Part shown: positions 57,235 through 64,000 of the stretch, piece after piece
How positions within the stretch are numbered: position 1 is the stretch's first letter
Layout: each line of letters starts with the position of its first letter
Origin: Actinomycetota bacterium
Lineage (GTDB): Bacteria > Actinomycetota > Thermoleophilia > BMS3ABIN01
Direction: 5' to 3'
DNA length: 64,000 bases
Assembly: GCA_023382335.1 (NCBI GenBank)
Contig: JAMCPM010000014.1
Coordinates: forward strand, 1-64,000
The notes under the pieces: model-generated
Seen by the model: the letters and a program-made list of their open reading frames with translations, nothing else
The model's database searches: none
Told to the model about the DNA's origin: nothing
Program-made: the position numbers and the translations under genes

Positions 57235-58371
57235 TTACAGCAGGCTCAGCTGGGCGCCGCGCAGCTCCTGGGGGCGCCTGCCGTTCAAAAGTATGTAGGG
57301 GACCGCCCGCCGGGCGAGAGCGCCGGCGCGTTTGAGGTCTTCCAGGGAAGAAAACCGCTCCTTGAGCCGCTGCCGGACGATGCGGCGAGCCGCCACCGGA
57401 CCGATTCCCGGCACCCGCAGCAGCTCGGCGCGTCCGGCTTTGTTGATCTCCACGGGAAAGAATTCCGGGTGCTGCCGGGCCCACGCCGTCTTGGGATCGG
57501 TGTCCAGCGGCAGGTTGCCGTCTTCGCCGAGGATGAATTCCCCGGCGCCGAAGCCGTACTTGCGCAGCAGAAAATCTGTCTGGTAGAGGCGGTGCTCGCG
57601 GTCGAAGGATGCCGGCGGACGGTGCGCCAGGGGCGTATCCGGCACCGGCTGAAAAGCGCTGTAGTAGATCCGTGACAGTTTCAGGTCGGCGTAGAGCTTG
57701 CCCGAGAGCCCGATGAACTCGGCGTCGGTCTCGCCGCCGGCGCCGACCACGAGCTGGGTGGTCTGGCCGCGGCAGCGGGCGGAGCGGCCGGAGATCAGCT
57801 CGCGTATCCAGCCCATGCGCTCGTAGATGCCGGTCATGAAGTCCTTCTGCGGGGAGATCCGTTTCAGGCGGGCGGCAGTGGGCGCCTCGAGGTTCAGCGA
57901 CAGGCGGTTGGCCAGCGCCGCCGCGCGCTCCACCTGCCCGCGCCTGGCGCCGGGAAGGACCTTGAGGTGCAGCCAGCCCCGGTAGTGATGATGGAAACGC
58001 AGCAGCTCGACCGTTCTCAGCAGGTCATCCATGCTGCTCTCCGCGGTCTCGGTGATAGCCGAGCTGAGGAAGAGGCCGGTGACGGCGCCGCTGCGGAACA
58101 TCTCCATATAGGTGGCGGCCAGCTCCTCCGGTTTGAAGGACTGGCGCACAAAGTCCCGGCCGCGGCGCTGTGGGCAATAGAGGCAGTTGCGGCTGCAGGA
58201 ATTGGAAAGCAGCACCTTGAGCAGGCGCATCGACTCGCCGCTGGGGAGCACGGCGGGATAGACCCATCTGCCCAAGGGACCGCGCACCCGGTGCGACCCG
58301 CCGCCGCAGGCGCAGGCGAGGTCATACCGGGCGCCGGCGGCCAGTACGTCGAGCTTATCGGCTACATGCAC
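57235..58371 (-). CDS. Radical SAM protein with helix-hairpin-helix domain (COG4277-type)
   Basis: Putative DNA modification or repair enzyme. The 378-residue product has the radical SAM cluster motif CSRNCLYC (C-x3-C-x2-C) near residue 60 and a C-terminal helix-hairpin-helix INKAGRAELLRVPGIGPVAA that suggests DNA binding. Proteins of this family are normally encoded next to a partner with a uracil-DNA-glycosylase-like domain (TIGR03915 type); no such gene is here. I chose GTG 58371 because GGGAG lies 7 bases upstream; TTG 58377 sits directly on that site. The real substrate is not known for the family. Confidence 0.85.
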   Translation of the reverse strand: MHVADKLDVLAAGARYDLACACGGGSHRVRGPLGRWVYPAVLPSGESMRLLKVLLSNSCSRNCLYCPQRRGRDFVRQSFKPEELAATYMEMFRSGAVTGLFLSSAITETAESSMDDLLRTVELLRFHHHYRGWLHLKVLPGARRGQVERAAALANRLSLNLEAPTAARLKRISPQKDFMTGIYERMGWIRELISGRSARCRGQTTQLVVGAGGETDAEFIGLSGKLYADLKLSRIYYSAFQPVPDTPLAHRPPASFDREHRLYQTDFLLRKYGFGAGEFILGEDGNLPLDTDPKTAWARQHPEFFPVEINKAGRAELLRVPGIGPVAARRIVRQRLKERFSSLEDLKRAGALARRAVPYILLNGRRPQELRGAQLSLL

Positions 58372-58604
58372 GGGCAAGCTCCCGGACCAGCAGGCTTAAA
58401 AGCGGCAGCGGCGAAACGCACACGGCCGTGATGAATATCCAGTCACCTGTACCCATCCCTCTCTCCTTTGAAGATCCATGCTTATTGATTCTGGGGAAGA
58501 TGCTAGCAGGGGCTTCGGACGGACAAACTTTTCATGTTGCCGGAAGCCCCGGCGGCCCTCGACTCTCTGGAAAGCAATACCCGCCTCAGATAGGCTGTGC
58601 CGGG

Positions 58605-59144
58605 ATGCAACAAAAACTGGAAATAGTGCCATTCGACGATCTGGAGATAACCGACCGGAGGATCGGCGGGCTCCTGAGCGGCCTTGCCGGGGCCGCTGGC
58701 GCCGTCTTCGGCTTTGAGTCAGAGGTCGGCGAACGGCTGGGTGTTCCCGCGGGTGCTTTCGACCGTAAGCGAAGCCAGTTCCGTGGCGAGGCATTTCTGG
58801 ACTCTCTCAGCAGCCGGCGCCAGGGTCCGGAGTTGCTCGTGGGGATCACCGGGCTCGACATCTTCCTGCCAGGGTTGAACTACGTCTTCGGCGTCGCCGA
58901 CCGCGACCGGGGAGTCGCGATAGTGTCGTTGCACCGCCTGGGTCCGGAATTCTACGGGCTGCCTCCCGATGACGAGCTTCTGAGGGAGCGGATCCTGAAA
59001 GAGATAACCCACGAAGCCGGACACGTGCTGGGCTTAAGCCACTGCGGCCGCGCCGACTGCATCATGCGCTTTTCCAACGCCATAGGCGACACCGACCGCA
59101 AGGGCCCGGGGTTCTGTGACGATTGCCGGGTGAGGCTTGCCTAG
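58605..59144 (+). CDS. amzA: Archaemetzincin-type zinc metalloprotease
   Basis: Zinc peptidase of family M54. The 179-residue product has the metzincin core HEAGHVLGLSH (136-146: HExxHxxGxxH), followed by the family's four-cysteine structural zinc site (Cys147, Cys152, then CDDC at 171-174) and the Met of MRFSN. Archaemetzincins are common in archaea and patchy in bacteria, so a lateral origin is possible. ATG 58605 has no strong ribosome-binding site. Its 233-bp upstream gap (58372-58604) shows no gene and no clear promoter. Confidence 0.9.
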   Translation: MQQKLEIVPFDDLEITDRRIGGLLSGLAGAAGAVFGFESEVGERLGVPAGAFDRKRSQFRGEAFLDSLSSRRQGPELLVGITGLDIFLPGLNYVFGVADRDRGVAIVSLHRLGPEFYGLPPDDELLRERILKEITHEAGHVLGLSHCGRADCIMRFSNAIGDTDRKGPGFCDDCRVRLA

Positions 59145-59160
59145 TATAACCGCTTCAGCG

Positions 59161-59195
59161 AAGCCTGGAGGCTGGCCGCTATCCTCCGCAGGCTT
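59161..59195. repeat. Inverted repeat between amzA and korB
   Basis: AAGCCT-GGAGG pairs with CCTCC-GC-AGGCTT across an 11-base loop, with a two-base bulge. It lies between convergent genes and may act on both transcripts, but lacks T-runs. Confidence 0.45.
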
Positions 59196-59201
59196 GGCTT
59201 C

Positions 59202-60119
59202 CTAGTAGAAGCGCGCCAGCTCGCCGGCGACATCTTCCTGGGAGAAAGGCTGGCGCACCAGCGGCTCGGCGCCGGCGATGACGGGGATGAGGTCTTCCAT
59301 CAGGGGACGGTCGTGGCGGTAGATGACGCCGGTCGGGATCCTGTCGCCGGCCTTGAGCGCCAGGCGGAAGGCCGCCTCGCGGTCGGTCGGGTCGTGGTCC
59401 TCTCCTACCGGGTCACAGTGTTCCTTGTACCACTGGAACGTGTTGATCTCGTTGTATGTAACACAATTCTGGAATATATCAAGAAGCGCGAAGCCCTTGT
59501 GCTCCAGCACCGTCTTCATCAGTTCCTTGAGCTCTTCCTGGTTTCCGGAAAAGCCGCGGACCACCAGGCTGCAGTCCATCGCGACCGCCAGGGCCACCGG
59601 GTTCATCGGCGCCGAGAGTACGCCGAAAGGTTGCGTGCCCGTGACCATGCCTTCGTCTGTCGTCGGTGAGGCCTGCCCCTTGGTCAGCCCGTAGACCTGG
59701 TTGTCATGCACGAAGAGTTTGACGTTGAGGTTGCGCCTCATGGCCGCCAGGAAATGGTTGCCGCCCTCGCCGTAGCAGTCGCCGTCGCCGGCCACGGCGA
59801 TGACGCGCATATCGTGGTTGGCCATGCGGATGGCCTGTGCTACCGGCAACGTGCGGCCGTGCAGGCCGTTGAACGTGTTGCAGCGGGTGTAATGGGGGAA
59901 CTTGCCCGCCTGGCCGATGCCGGAGACCAGCAGCAGCTCGTGGGGCTCGATGCCCATCTCGACCATGGCCATCTTGAAGACCCTGAGGATCTGCAGGTTG
60001 CCGCAGCCTGGGCACCAGGCCGGGTTCTGGCCGCGATAATCTTCGATCGCGGGACCCTTCCCTTCGATCTCAGGGCCCTTCCCCGTTTCAGATTTTGATT
60101 TTCCGGGATCGTCAGGCAT
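59202..60119 (-). CDS. korB: 2-oxoacid:ferredoxin oxidoreductase, beta subunit
   Basis: Thiamine-diphosphate-binding subunit of a 2-oxoacid (probably 2-oxoglutarate):ferredoxin oxidoreductase. The 305-residue product shows WCPGCGNLQIL (iron-sulfur cysteines), GIGQAGKFPHYTRCNTF, the thiamine-diphosphate motif GDGDCYGEGGNHFLAA and NVKLFVHDNQVYGLTKGQ. Together with korA it replaces 2-oxoglutarate dehydrogenase in many anaerobes and in mycobacteria. It overlaps korA by 8 bp. The two-gene form with no separate ferredoxin or gamma gene fits the KorAB type; pyruvate as substrate cannot be excluded. Confidence 0.92.
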   Translation of the reverse strand: MPDDPGKSKSETGKGPEIEGKGPAIEDYRGQNPAWCPGCGNLQILRVFKMAMVEMGIEPHELLLVSGIGQAGKFPHYTRCNTFNGLHGRTLPVAQAIRMANHDMRVIAVAGDGDCYGEGGNHFLAAMRRNLNVKLFVHDNQVYGLTKGQASPTTDEGMVTGTQPFGVLSAPMNPVALAVAMDCSLVVRGFSGNQEELKELMKTVLEHKGFALLDIFQNCVTYNEINTFQWYKEHCDPVGEDHDPTDREAAFRLALKAGDRIPTGVIYRHDRPLMEDLIPVIAGAEPLVRQPFSQEDVAGELARFY

Positions 60120-61857
60120 GCGATTTCTCCAGGGCTTTCAGTTTCGCCAGCAGCTCGTCGAGCAGAAACGGCCGCCCGTCGAACTTGTTGATGTGGTCGC
60201 TGAACTGAAAGCCGGTCTCGGCGCGCATCAGCTGCGCGAACTGCGAGGTGGCGTTGTTCTCGATGCAGATGGTCCGCTTAGCCCGCCCCAGCAGGGCAAG
60301 GTAATCGAACTTCGATGTTCCCGGGAAGGGATAGACCTCGCTGAAGTGCAGCATGGCGATGCCGCCGGCGCCGCCGATGTCGTCAACAGCTTCTTTCATG
60401 ACTCCGTAGGTCGAGCCCCAGCCGCAGATAATCGTCCGGGCGCTATCGTCGCCGTAGAGCAGCGGCGGCGAGATCTCCTCGCGGATGAGCGGCATCTTCT
60501 TCAGCAGCCGCTTCTCCACCATGCGGGTGCGGGTCTCGGCGTCCTCGATGATGTGGCCGTCCTCGTCGTGCTCGTCGCTGTCGGTGACGACCAGGTGCCG
60601 CGAGGCTCCCGGCTCGGCCAGCGGCGAGACACCTGTATCTGTATAGGCATGCCGCTTGTAGTCGTCGAGCTTTTCCAGGTCGGCGGCCCGCAGGCGGTAG
60701 TCATGGTACTCGATCCTCGATGGATCGAGGCCGTCCAGGGACCACTCGGTGTCGGCCAGGTACTGGTCGGAGATGATGAAGGCGGGTATCTGGTATTTCT
60801 CGGCCAGGTCGAAGGCCTTGCCGGTCAGGTAAAAAGCCTGTTCGGGCGTGCCCGGAGCCATGATCACGCGTGGGAATTCCCCGTGGGCGGCGTGCAGCAC
60901 ATAGAGCAGGTCGCCCTGCTCGGTGCGGGTCGGCAGCCCGGTCGCGGGCGCCGGCCGCTGGCCGACGTAGATCACGACCGGCGTCTCGGTCATTCCCGCC
61001 AGCGACAGCCCCTCGACCATCAGGGCGAAGCCGCCGCCGGCGGTGCCGGTCATGGCGCGCACGCCGGCGAAAGAGGCGCCCAGGGCCATATTGATCGCGG
61101 CGATCTCGTCCTCGGCCTGCTCGACCACGAGGCTGTGCTTCTTGGCCTGCGACGCCATGAAGGTGAAGACGCCGGTCGAGGGCGTCATCGGGTAGGCGGA
61201 ATAAAAGCGGCAGCCGCTCGTGAGCGCGCCCAGGCCCACCGCGCTGGTGCCGTCGAGCAGCATCCTCCGCGCCGGCGGCCCGTCGCCGGAGGCGTCCGCG
61301 GGCACGGTAAAGGCGCACTGGCCGCAGTTCTCCCGGGCGTAATCGGAGCCGGCCCTGGCCGCGGCGACGTTCTGGTCGACGATCTCCCGGCCCTTGCGCA
61401 GGAACGTCTCTTCCAGCAGCTTCTCCAGCTGCTCGAGGCCCAGGCCCAGCATCCCCAGGATGGCGCCGACGTCGACGGTGTTTTCCATCAGGCGGTTGCC
61501 GGCGGTATCCATGGCGATCTTGCGCGCGGGTACGTCGAGGAACATCTCGCCTTCGTACTTTTCCTTGACGGTCTCGGAGTCGTAGATGATGATGCCGCCG
61601 GGGGCCATCTCATCCTGGTGCTCGGCCACGGTGACCTTGTCAAGCGCCACCAGGATGTCAACCTGGCTGCGGGAAGAGCTGACGGGATGGTCGGCGAACC
61701 GCACCTGGTAATAATTGTGGCCGCCGCGGATCCGTGACATATAGTCCTGGTGGGTGAAGACCTGGAAGCCTGAGCGCGTGAACAGTTTCCCAAGCACCGC
61801 GCCGATCGTCTGGAGTCCCTGGCCCGCCTGGCCGCCTATCCTGATGGTGTAATCCAT
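60112..61857 (-). CDS. korA: 2-oxoacid:ferredoxin oxidoreductase, fused gamma-alpha subunit
   Basis: The 581-residue product joins the gamma domain (about 1-190, starting IRIGGQAGQGLQTIGAVLG) with the alpha domain, which has GLGALTSGCRFYSAYPMTPST, AEDEIAAINMALGASFAG and the TAGGGFALMVEGLSLAG segment. This gamma-alpha fusion is the normal KorA form. The start is ATG 61857. The gene is coupled to korB by an 8-bp overlap and follows pyrE at 129 bp. Expected product chemistry: oxidative decarboxylation of 2-oxoglutarate with reduction of ferredoxin, or the reverse. Confidence 0.92.
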   Translation of the reverse strand: MDYTIRIGGQAGQGLQTIGAVLGKLFTRSGFQVFTHQDYMSRIRGGHNYYQVRFADHPVSSSRSQVDILVALDKVTVAEHQDEMAPGGIIIYDSETVKEKYEGEMFLDVPARKIAMDTAGNRLMENTVDVGAILGMLGLGLEQLEKLLEETFLRKGREIVDQNVAAARAGSDYARENCGQCAFTVPADASGDGPPARRMLLDGTSAVGLGALTSGCRFYSAYPMTPSTGVFTFMASQAKKHSLVVEQAEDEIAAINMALGASFAGVRAMTGTAGGGFALMVEGLSLAGMTETPVVIYVGQRPAPATGLPTRTEQGDLLYVLHAAHGEFPRVIMAPGTPEQAFYLTGKAFDLAEKYQIPAFIISDQYLADTEWSLDGLDPSRIEYHDYRLRAADLEKLDDYKRHAYTDTGVSPLAEPGASRHLVVTDSDEHDEDGHIIEDAETRTRMVEKRLLKKMPLIREEISPPLLYGDDSARTIICGWGSTYGVMKEAVDDIGGAGGIAMLHFSEVYPFPGTSKFDYLALLGRAKRTICIENNATSQFAQLMRAETGFQFSDHINKFDGRPFLLDELLAKLKALEKSHA

Positions 61858-61986
61858 AATGCCTTTTAATTACCTGTTCGGGCCGTGGCTAAACGCGGGC
61901 TTTTAGTAAGCGCCAGCATCCTGATGAAGAAAACCGTTACCCCTGCAGAACGGACTTGGCGGCCATGCCGGGCCGCCGGCCGGCTT

Positions 61987-62541
61987 TCAGGAAAAAAGCT
62001 CGCTGTAGCGCAACAGCGCTTCGAAGGGAAGATGGCCTTCGCTCTCGATGGCTTCGGCGCCTCCTTCTTCCCGGTCGACGATGGTGTAGGCGACCACCGG
62101 CTCGAGTCCCTCGATGCGGGCGCTGTTGATGGCCTTGATGATGGAGCCGCCGCTGGTGACCACGTCATCGATGATGGCGACCCGCGTTCCCTGCTCGAGC
62201 GGGCCTTCGATCCATTTGCTGGTGCCGTGCTCCTTGGGCTCCTTGCGGACGATGAAGCCCTGCACCGGATAGCCCAGCTTCCAGCTGGTGGCCACGACGC
62301 CGGCGACGATGGGGTCGGCGCCGATGGCAAGCCCGCCGATGGCGCCGATACCCTCTGCGCGCAGCTTTTCGACCAGCAGCTCGGATGCCACCGCCAGCCC
62401 CTCGGCGTTCAGTGTCACCTGCTTGCAGTCGAAATAGTGGTCGCTGCGCTTGCCCGAGGTAAGGATGAAGTCGCCCGTCAGGTAGGCTTTCTCGAGCAGC
62501 AGCTGCCGCAGCCGTGTCAGCAGTTGTCCGGTGTCGGTCAT
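61987..62541 (-). CDS. pyrE: Orotate phosphoribosyltransferase
   Basis: Fifth enzyme of pyrimidine synthesis: orotate plus PRPP to orotidine monophosphate. The 184-residue product has FILTSGKRSDHYFDCKQVTL near residue 25 and the PRPP-binding motif VAIIDDVVTSGGSI near 121; IVRKEPKEHGTSKWIEG is the flexible catalytic loop. It stands alone, apart from the other pyr genes. Upstream (62542-62756) no gene is visible. Confidence 0.95.
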   Translation of the reverse strand: MTDTGQLLTRLRQLLLEKAYLTGDFILTSGKRSDHYFDCKQVTLNAEGLAVASELLVEKLRAEGIGAIGGLAIGADPIVAGVVATSWKLGYPVQGFIVRKEPKEHGTSKWIEGPLEQGTRVAIIDDVVTSGGSIIKAINSARIEGLEPVVAYTIVDREEGGAEAIESEGHLPFEALLRYSELFS

Positions 62542-62756
62542 ATGTAGATCGTCTGTCGGGTTTGCGTCATGCCGCTGATATTATCATACTGGAGCGGGTC
62601 ACTCCGGCGTGCCGCGCGAGAGGATTGAGGGCCGTTCAGGTAATCTGGAGGTAGCAGTATCGGTGAGCGGGTCCCCGGCCGCGCATCCCGGCTGGAAGGA
62701 AAAACCGCGGCCCTGGGAAATACTTGCAGTATCAACAGCGGAAACGGGAGGTTCAG

Positions 62757-62972
62757 ATGGCAAAACAAGGGGAAAGAGCCGGCGAAGAAGGAAAACGCGA
62801 CCGCGCCACCATCATGGCTGCGGGCCAGATCATATATGGAATAGTCATCTTCAGCAGCGCCTGGTGGCTATCGGCCGACCAGGCCAAAGGCACAGCTCTC
62901 TACATCTACGGATTCATCACGGTCCTGCTCGGCATCGGCACCTGGGTGCTGTTCTCCTCGCGGCGCGTCTGA
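62757..62972 (+). CDS. Small two-helix membrane protein
   Basis: The 71-residue product has a charged N-terminus (about 18 residues) and two hydrophobic helices (IMAAGQIIYGIVIFSSAWW and ALYIYGFITVLLGIGTWVL). GGGAGG lies 6 bases before ATG 62757. No family is recognised. It is convergent with the DUF1848 gene. Confidence 0.65.
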   Translation: MAKQGERAGEEGKRDRATIMAAGQIIYGIVIFSSAWWLSADQAKGTALYIYGFITVLLGIGTWVLFSSRRV

Positions 62973-63011
62973 GGAAAACCGGCCGCACCCCCTGCCGGGG
63001 AAGTTAAGCGG

Positions 63012-63860
63012 TTAGTTGGCGTAGCAGTAAACGCAGGGGCTGCCCGCGCAGCGTTGAGTGTAGCTGCCGATGTCGATGCTGGTGGAACAGCCGCATTCTG
63101 CCCGCTGCCCGGGATCCTTGGCCGCCGGGGCGTTGCCGCTCTCACCGCCGGGCCGCGGAATCCCCTCGCGCAGCCCGTCGAGCTTCGCCACGTCGATGCA
63201 GCGGCCGCGGCCGATATCCGGCACTTCCGTCCAGCTGGGGTCAGCACAGCTTTCCAGCCTGATGCCGAGTATCCCGGCCTCATCCGCCAGAGCGCCGGTC
63301 ATCGACAGCTTTTGCTCATGGCTGGGCTCGATGAAGCCAAGGCCGCACTTTTCGGCTCGGCGGCGGCTCTTGATATACCACTGAGTAAAAGAAAAGGTGC
63401 AGCTGCTGACGCCGGCTCTGGCGAAGATTTCACCGATTGCGGGAAACAGGTCGAGGTTTGATGCGGTCGAGCCGCCGCTGGGCCAGTGCAGTATGGGGTC
63501 GAAGCGCCAGTTCACCCGGCCGGGCCCGAAGGCTTGCGCCAGCTGCTTCGCCTGGTCGGCTACCTGCCGCCAGGGAGGCACTTCGGGCTCCCAGGCGGTG
63601 CCGCCGAGGCCGGTGACCGTCAGATGGAAGTAGGGGTTGAGTCCACTCAGGCGGGCGACCAGGCCGGCCCGCTCCAGCAAAGGGCCGTAATCCTTGGACC
63701 AGAGCACTATCGAGTGCACTTCCCCGGCCTCAAGGGAGACCCTCCTGAGCGATCCCCGTGGAGCACGGAACTCCACCATTCCTTCGGCCAGGCGTTCCTC
63801 CAGCCAGCCGGCGTAGCAACGGGGGATGTCGGTCCTGCGGGAACAGCTGATGACGTTCAT
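63012..63860 (-). CDS. DUF1848 family protein
   Basis: The 282-residue product starts NVISCSRRTDIPRCY and ends with the cysteine-rich ECGCSTSIDIGSYTQRC and GSPCVYCYAN, which is the DUF1848 hallmark. The C-terminal cysteines (CxYCYA type) look suited to an iron-sulfur cluster, and the TIM-barrel-like middle (LWSKDYGPLL, LTVTGLGGTAWEP, WRFDPILHW) is related to SPL/radical-SAM-like folds. No biochemical role is established. A low-complexity stretch lies before the C-terminal cysteines. Confidence 0.85.
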   Translation of the reverse strand: MNVISCSRRTDIPRCYAGWLEERLAEGMVEFRAPRGSLRRVSLEAGEVHSIVLWSKDYGPLLERAGLVARLSGLNPYFHLTVTGLGGTAWEPEVPPWRQVADQAKQLAQAFGPGRVNWRFDPILHWPSGGSTASNLDLFPAIGEIFARAGVSSCTFSFTQWYIKSRRRAEKCGLGFIEPSHEQKLSMTGALADEAGILGIRLESCADPSWTEVPDIGRGRCIDVAKLDGLREGIPRPGGESGNAPAAKDPGQRAECGCSTSIDIGSYTQRCAGSPCVYCYAN

Positions 63861-63902
63861 GGGATAATCTTAGCAGCAGCCGGCCGAATCTGGACCGGAA
63901 TC

Positions 63903-63953
63903 TTGACACTCTCTAAAAAACCATGGGATAATAGCGGATACCCACAGGGGTAA
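63903..63953 (+). promoter_or_regulatory. Strong promoter with operator-like palindrome at window end
   Basis: TTGACA (63903-63908) and GATAAT (63927-63932) with an 18-base spacer form a near-consensus promoter. At 63938-63953, where transcription should start, lies ATACCC-ACAG-GGGTAA, an inverted repeat close to the one before sqr. It looks like a CsoR/CstR-family operator. The controlled gene lies beyond the window. Confidence 0.6.
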
Positions 63954-63979
63954 AAGCATCTCTGTAGGCCCCTGTTTTT
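63944..63979 (+). terminator. Hairpin with T-run behind the end promoter
   Basis: ACAGGGG (63944-63950) pairs with CCCCTGT (63969-63975), followed by a run of T to 63979. The loop is 18 bases. It could be an attenuator or leader terminator within about 40 bases of the start site; part of the stem is shared with the operator palindrome. Confidence 0.4.
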
Positions 63980-64000
63980 CGCCTGCACCGGAAAGAGTCA

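Noticed and set aside
60118-61737. Plus-strand frame of 539 codons opposite korA
   Set aside because: Antisense shadow caused by GC-rich third positions; korA is unambiguous.

Overview
The window reads as one high-GC bacterial chromosome segment that contains the replication origin. The order dnaA-dnaN-recF-DUF721-gyrB-gyrA, with a DUF721 gene between recF and gyrB, is the arrangement known from Actinobacteria. A two-gene 2-oxoacid:ferredoxin oxidoreductase, a membrane-bound uptake hydrogenase and selenocysteine use point to an anaerobic or facultative, deep-branching member. This placement is an inference from gene order and content, not from a tree.

Layout. 1-1.45 kb: sulfide:quinone oxidoreductase with an operator-like palindrome in its leader. 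1.47-3.35 kb: ftsZ and parA on the minus strand. 3.35-13.2 kb: bipartite oriC (DnaA boxes on both sides of dnaA, plus a DnaA-trio next to an AT-rich stretch before dnaN), then dnaA, dnaN, recF, DUF721, gyrB and gyrA. 13.4-20.8 kb: a fatty-acid synthesis operon fabZ-fabH-fabK-fabD-fabG-fabF-accD-accA with no acpP. 20.8-25.4 kb: a sensor-domain protein, larB, an amidohydrolase, an archaeal-type class I aldolase and proA. 25.6-29.4 kb: a hybrid sensor kinase split by an apparent one-base deletion. 29.4-32.5 kb: an Fe-S oxidoreductase, a class II aldolase and selD, whose catalytic residue is encoded by an in-frame TGA. 32.6-38.1 kb: a glycosyltransferase with a decayed partial copy beside it, galT, an MFS transporter and a phosphoesterase joined through a repeat element.

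38.2-44.65 kb: a fluoride-response region of visibly lower GC. Two separate fluoride (crcB-motif) riboswitches, each ending in an intrinsic terminator, precede crcB-DUF190 and then a dynamin-like GTPase, a cation/proton antiporter and, further on, enolase and a PAP2 phosphatase. Enolase is a classical fluoride target. A dynamin-like GTPase as the first gene behind a fluoride riboswitch is the least expected element.

44.7-51.8 kb: a TauE/SafE permease, a spermidine-synthase-like membrane protein, FxsA, and then a hydrogenase operon (small subunit, large subunit, cytochrome b, maturation protease, in transcription order). The large-subunit reading frame appears to stop just after Asp-Pro, but reading that TGA as selenocysteine gives DPU-x-x-C-x-x-H, a 15-residue cleavable tail, and a stop only 6 bp before the cytochrome b start. 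It is therefore a [NiFeSe] hydrogenase. Together with the Sec-containing SelD this shows that the organism decodes UGA as Sec; selA, selB and selC must lie outside the window.

52-64 kb: an ABC-class ATPase (COG3044), a PAPS-reductase-like protein, small membrane proteins, a mini ferritin-like protein, a radical SAM/HhH protein, archaemetzincin, korAB, pyrE and a DUF1848 protein. The window ends with a strong promoter-like sequence followed by a second copy of the operator-like palindrome seen before sqr. No rRNA, tRNA, CRISPR array, prophage or intact insertion sequence was seen.
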